A stretch of 64,000 bases of DNA from an uncultured bacterium (lineage in GTDB: Bacteria; UBP6; UBA1177): NCBI GenBank assembly GCA_905233945.1, contig CAJOFY010000002.1:5188-69187 (forward strand), given 5' to 3'. This document shows, in pieces, positions 61,075 through 64,000 of the stretch. The translations under genes were made by a program, and so were the position numbers. The notes under the pieces are model-generated. The model did not search any database. It was not told where the DNA came from and worked only from the letters and a program-made list of their open reading frames with translations. Numbering within the stretch: position 1 is the first letter of the stretch; each line of letters begins with the position of its first letter.

Positions 61075-61141
61075 CTTGCGGATTTCTTAATTTTATGGTA
61101 AGGAGCCGCGGCTTTTTTTAACAACTCTCAGGAGGTTTTCT

Positions 61142-61888
61142 ATGTCAGGCCACAATAAGTGGAGCACGATTAAGCACAAAAAAGGTGCTGCAGATGCAAA
61201 AAGAGGCAAAATTTTCACAAAACTCATCAAAGAAATCACGATAGCTGCAAAAGGCGGCGGCGGAGACCCTGACGGCAACCCGCGTCTTAAAACCGCCATC
61301 CAGTCGGCAAAAGCGGCTAACATGCCTCTCGACAACATCACAAGAGCAATCAAAAAAGGAACCGGCGAGCTTGAAGGCTCAAGCTATGAAGAGGTAACAT
61401 ACGAGGGATACGGTCCGGGCGGAGTCGCAATGATGATCGACTGTCTTACCGACAACAAAAACAGAACCGTTTCCGAAATCAGAAGAATCTTCACGAAAGC
61501 CGGCGGCAACATGGGCAACAGCGGCTGCGTAAACTGGATGTTCAGCCAGAAAGGCCAGATCATCATCCCGAAAGAGGGCGTTGATGAGGAAAAACTTATG
61601 GAAGATGCTCTTGAAGCTGGTGCTGAAGATGTCATCGACAACGACGAAGTTTGGGAAGTAAGGACCGAAATGGGCGATGTTTACGCTGTTTCCGGCGCTC
61701 TTACCGAAAAAGGATACCAGTTCGAGGAAGCTAAAATCGCACGTATCCCGCAGAATTTCGTAAAAGTCGAAGGAAAAGTCGCAGAGCAGGTCCTCAAACT
61801 CATGGAAGCTTTCGACGACAGCGACGACGTTCAGGATGTCTATGCGAACTACGACATAGATTTCAGCCAGTTGCCAGAGGAAGAATAG
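61142..61888 (+). CDS. yebC: YebC/PmpR-family protein
   Basis: 248 residues, standard length. [20 protein letters not shown] and [11 protein letters not shown]-type N-terminus (here [16 protein letters not shown]), [26 protein letters not shown] and [22 protein letters not shown] are diagnostic. Family members are reported as DNA-binding regulators and as translation factors that help ribosomes at proline stretches. AGGAGG lies before the ATG. It is followed by ruvC, ruvA and ruvB, a common gene order. Confidence 0.95.
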   Translation: MSGHNKWSTIKHKKGAADAKRGKIFTKLIKEITIAAKGGGGDPDGNPRLKTAIQSAKAANMPLDNITRAIKKGTGELEGSSYEEVTYEGYGPGGVAMMIDCLTDNKNRTVSEIRRIFTKAGGNMGNSGCVNWMFSQKGQIIIPKEGVDEEKLMEDALEAGAEDVIDNDEVWEVRTEMGDVYAVSGALTEKGYQFEEAKIARIPQNFVKVEGKVAEQVLKLMEAFDDSDDVQDVYANYDIDFSQLPEEE

Positions 61889-61894
61889 TCTATC

Positions 61895-62374
61895 TTGGAT
61901 AAACAAGGCTACATCATTCTTGGAATCGACCCCGGCAGTATCAAAACGGGCTTCGGCCTGATAAGTGCTGCCGGGCGTTCTTTTTCTCACATTGAAAACG
62001 GTTTGATAATGCCGCCGAAAGGGCTCGATTTCAAAGACAGAATCGGCTTTATTTTCCGCGGTGTCTGTGATGTTATGGATGAATTCAAGCCTAATGCGGT
62101 AGCTCTGGAGGATGTTTTCATCGCGAAAAACGCCCAGAGCGCGCTGAAACTAGGTCATGTCAGAGGAGCAGTAATGAGTGCCGCGGCAATTCACGGACTT
62201 CCCCTTTTCGAATACACTCCGACAAGGGTGAAACAGTCTGTCACCGGCAACGGCAGGGCGGAAAAATTCCAGGTTCAGGAGATGATAAAAATTCTTCTCA
62301 GGCTAAAGGAAGCTCCGTACGAAGATGCCGCTGACGCGCTTGCCATTGCAATAACCCACGCATTTACGGTGTAA
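61895..62374 (+). CDS. ruvC: Crossover junction endodeoxyribonuclease RuvC
   Basis: Resolves Holliday junctions with RuvAB. 159 residues beginning at TTG 61895, six bases after yebC; no ATG lies near. Catalytic acidic residues are in ILGIDPGS (Asp12), ALEDVFIAKNAQSALKLGHVRGA, and YEDAADALAIAITHA at the end. GAGGAAG lies 13 bases upstream as a distant RBS. Confidence 0.94.
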   Translation: MDKQGYIILGIDPGSIKTGFGLISAAGRSFSHIENGLIMPPKGLDFKDRIGFIFRGVCDVMDEFKPNAVALEDVFIAKNAQSALKLGHVRGAVMSAAAIHGLPLFEYTPTRVKQSVTGNGRAEKFQVQEMIKILLRLKEAPYEDAADALAIAITHAFTV

Positions 62375-62376
62375 AA

Positions 62377-62982
62377 ATGATAGGTTACATCAAAGGAACA
62401 GTAGTAGCGAACGAAGATCGCGAACTCACGATACTGACTGAAGGCGGTGTCGGATACGTTGTCGGCGTAACTCCGACTCTCAACGTAAAATACCCCGAAG
62501 GAGAGGCTGTTTCGCTTTTCGTCCAGACTTTTGTCCGCGAAGATGCGATAGATCTTTACGGATTCGAGCGGATCGAAGAAAAACACCTTTTCAACATGCT
62601 CTGCGAAGTAAACAAGATCGGACCGAAAACGGCACTTTCGATCCTTGCTTTCGCTCCGATAGAAGATATCGTCTCTGCGATAATTTCGGGTAACGCGCAG
62701 TTTTTCAAGAAAATCAGCGGCGTAGGCGCGAAAACGGCAGAAAAGATAATCATTGATTTAAAAGACAAAACCGACAAATTTTCTGCGATCGCCGCAGGTT
62801 CTTCGGAAACGGCCAAGGTCCTTTCAAACGACAAGCAGATCCGCGAAGCTGCCGACGCGCTTGCCGCTCTGGGCTTCAATCCGCTTCAGATCAGGCATGC
62901 GATGGCAAAAATAGAGGATAAGGAATCAAAGAGAGCGGAAGAGATCATCAGAGAGGCTCTCAAAGTTATCAGAAACCTCTGA
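62377..62982 (+). CDS. ruvA: Holliday junction DNA helicase subunit RuvA
   Basis: 201 residues: N-terminal OB fold (MIGYIKGTVVANEDRELTILTEGGVGYVV), two HhH motifs (INKIGPKTALSILAF-type: VNKIGPKTALSILAF and ISGVGAKTAEKIIIDLKDK) and the C-terminal domain III that touches RuvB (IREAADALAALGF). It starts two bases after the ruvC stop. Confidence 0.95.
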   Translation: MIGYIKGTVVANEDRELTILTEGGVGYVVGVTPTLNVKYPEGEAVSLFVQTFVREDAIDLYGFERIEEKHLFNMLCEVNKIGPKTALSILAFAPIEDIVSAIISGNAQFFKKISGVGAKTAEKIIIDLKDKTDKFSAIAAGSSETAKVLSNDKQIREAADALAALGFNPLQIRHAMAKIEDKESKRAEEIIREALKVIRNL

Positions 62983-62998
62983 TTTACGGTGAAAAACT

Positions 62999-64000
62999 AT
63001 GAATGAAGAGAGATTGCTCAATTCGCAGGAACTTCCCGAAGATTCCTCGCTTGAAGGCGGACTCAGACCGAAAAACCTGAGCGGCTACATCGGTCAGAAA
63101 GCGGTCGTAGACAATATTAAGATCTATATTGAAGCCGCTAAAAAAAACGGAAGGCAACTTGACCACATCCTTCTCGCAGGCCCTCCCGGACTCGGCAAAA
63201 CCACTCTTAGCCAGATAATCGCCAATGAAATGGGAGTCAATATGTTTTCGACTTCCGGCCCTGTCATCGAGAAAAAAGGCGATCTGGCCGGTCTGCTCAC
63301 CCCTCTCCAAGAAGGCGATGTCCTTTTTATTGACGAGATCCACCGTCTGAATCCGGCCGTTGAAGAGAGTTTGTATCCGGCGATGGAGGATTTCCGTTTC
63401 GACATCATGCTCGGACAGGGACGGGAAGCCAACAGCGTGCCTCTTCCGCTGCAGCCGTTCACGCTTATCGGCGCGACAACAAAGACAGGACTTCTTTCAA
63501 GCCCGCTCAGAGACAGGTTCCAGATAGTTTTCAGAATGGATTACTACAATGTCGAAGACCTTGAAACGATAGTGAAACGCTCGGCTAAAGTTCTGGGTAT
63601 AACGATTGACGATGCCGGAGCTCACGAAATTGCAAGACGTTCGCGCGGAACTCCGCGAATCGCGAACAGGATTTTAAAGCGTGTCCGCGATTTCGCCCTT
63701 GTCAAAGGAAACGGAGACATCGACATATCTATCGCGAAATTCGCTCTCAACCAGATGGAAATCGACGAGGACGGCCTTGACCAGATGGACAGAACGATCC
63801 TTATGACAATAATCGAGTCTTTCCGCGGAGGCCCGGTCGGAATAGAAGCGATCGCGGCAAGCGTCAGCGAGGAGAGACGCACTCTCGAGGACGTTTACGA
63901 GCCTTATCTCATTAAATCAGGCTTCATCGCCAGAACGGCGAAAGGACGCGTGGTAACGAAAAAAACTTTGGACAAGTTCGGAATCAAAGCAAACGACATG
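62999..64000 (+). CDS. ruvB: Holliday junction branch migration ATPase RuvB (3' end outside window)
   Basis: 334 codons are present and the frame is still open at the window edge, so only the very end can be missing. [12 protein letters not shown] at the start, Walker [11 protein letters not shown], Walker [11 protein letters not shown], sensor 1 [19 protein letters not shown] (with the arginine finger region), and [17 protein letters not shown] are standard. The winged-helix C-terminus ([17 protein letters not shown]...[17 protein letters not shown]) follows. It drives branch migration with RuvA and RuvC encoded just upstream. Confidence 0.96.
   Translation, partial: MNEERLLNSQELPEDSSLEGGLRPKNLSGYIGQKAVVDNIKIYIEAAKKNGRQLDHILLAGPPGLGKTTLSQIIANEMGVNMFSTSGPVIEKKGDLAGLLTPLQEGDVLFIDEIHRLNPAVEESLYPAMEDFRFDIMLGQGREANSVPLPLQPFTLIGATTKTGLLSSPLRDRFQIVFRMDYYNVEDLETIVKRSAKVLGITIDDAGAHEIARRSRGTPRIANRILKRVRDFALVKGNGDIDISIAKFALNQMEIDEDGLDQMDRTILMTIIESFRGGPVGIEAIAASVSEERRTLEDVYEPYLIKSGFIARTAKGRVVTKKTLDKFGIKANDM

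Noticed and set aside
61104-61119. AGCCGCGGCT followed by seven T, before yebC
   Set aside because: The palindrome leaves no room for a normal loop (only AGC/GCT with a CGCG loop), so a working terminator is doubtful.

Overview
The window is a gene-dense stretch (about 92% coding by eye, moderate GC) of a Gram-negative-type bacterium rich in lipoproteins. Many predicted secreted proteins have a lipobox ending in S-C-G followed by an acidic D/E/S/T-rich tether. The subtilisin-like protease carries Cys-rich repeats of the kind common in Myxococcota/deltaproteobacterial genomes (CGNG..GE.CDDGN..DGDGCS). This, with the DUF1566 and DUF7151-like repeat proteins, suggests a poorly described anaerobe-type relative of Myxococcota/'Deltaproteobacteria'. 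That placement is an inference from protein style only; no rRNA or tRNA gene was seen.

Layout. 1-7289 (minus): three tandem paralogous giant lipoproteins made of DUF1566 and EGF-like modules, the last cut by the window edge. 7290-8863: an AAA ATPase with DUF4143-type C-terminus behind a promoter containing duplicated operator repeats. 8972-12596 (minus): an RsmB-like rRNA methyltransferase, shikimate dehydrogenase, an FHA protein and a small exported protein. 12723-19214 (minus): a complete RND efflux operon (TetR, fusion protein, RND pump, PII-like small protein, TolC). 19368-23232: two more DUF1566 lipoproteins of a different linker type. 23285-27995: folP, a Panacea-type toxin-antitoxin pair, and a c-di-AMP operon (cdaA, YbbR protein, cysC). 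27997-32106 (minus): FAD oxidase, rsmE, dxs.

32266-42239 is the most distinctive accessory block. It holds an M4-type metalloprotease, a serine beta-lactamase-like hydrolase, a subtilisin, a peptide-N-glycosidase F-like lipoprotein, and two proteins built from collagen-like and DUF7151-like calcium-loop repeats. Several of these end in the same short tail, S-G-C-[SA]-x-T-[VL]-[LF] at the extreme C-terminus, or in a longer Cys + transmembrane + basic tail, suggesting a shared surface-sorting signal. 42446-48797 contains a Cys-rich lipoprotein, a TPR protein, an unrecognised protein, a corrinoid adenosyltransferase, another DUF1566 lipoprotein, and a cobalamin riboswitch in front of a predicted surface lipoprotein.

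48994-64000 is mostly housekeeping: rsmB, rpe, nadC, an M3 peptidase lipoprotein, ispE, ymdB-like, rny, 5-formyl-THF cyclo-ligase, an MBL hydrolase, parB, amidase, prmC, yebC, ruvC, ruvA and the start of ruvB. Across the window many promoters share one layout: a TTGxxx box, a 16-base spacer and TAAAAT or a close variant. Classical intrinsic terminators are scarce. A palindromic intergenic repeat (core TCGATATATCGA or TATAACGTTATA) occurs three times at gene 3' ends.
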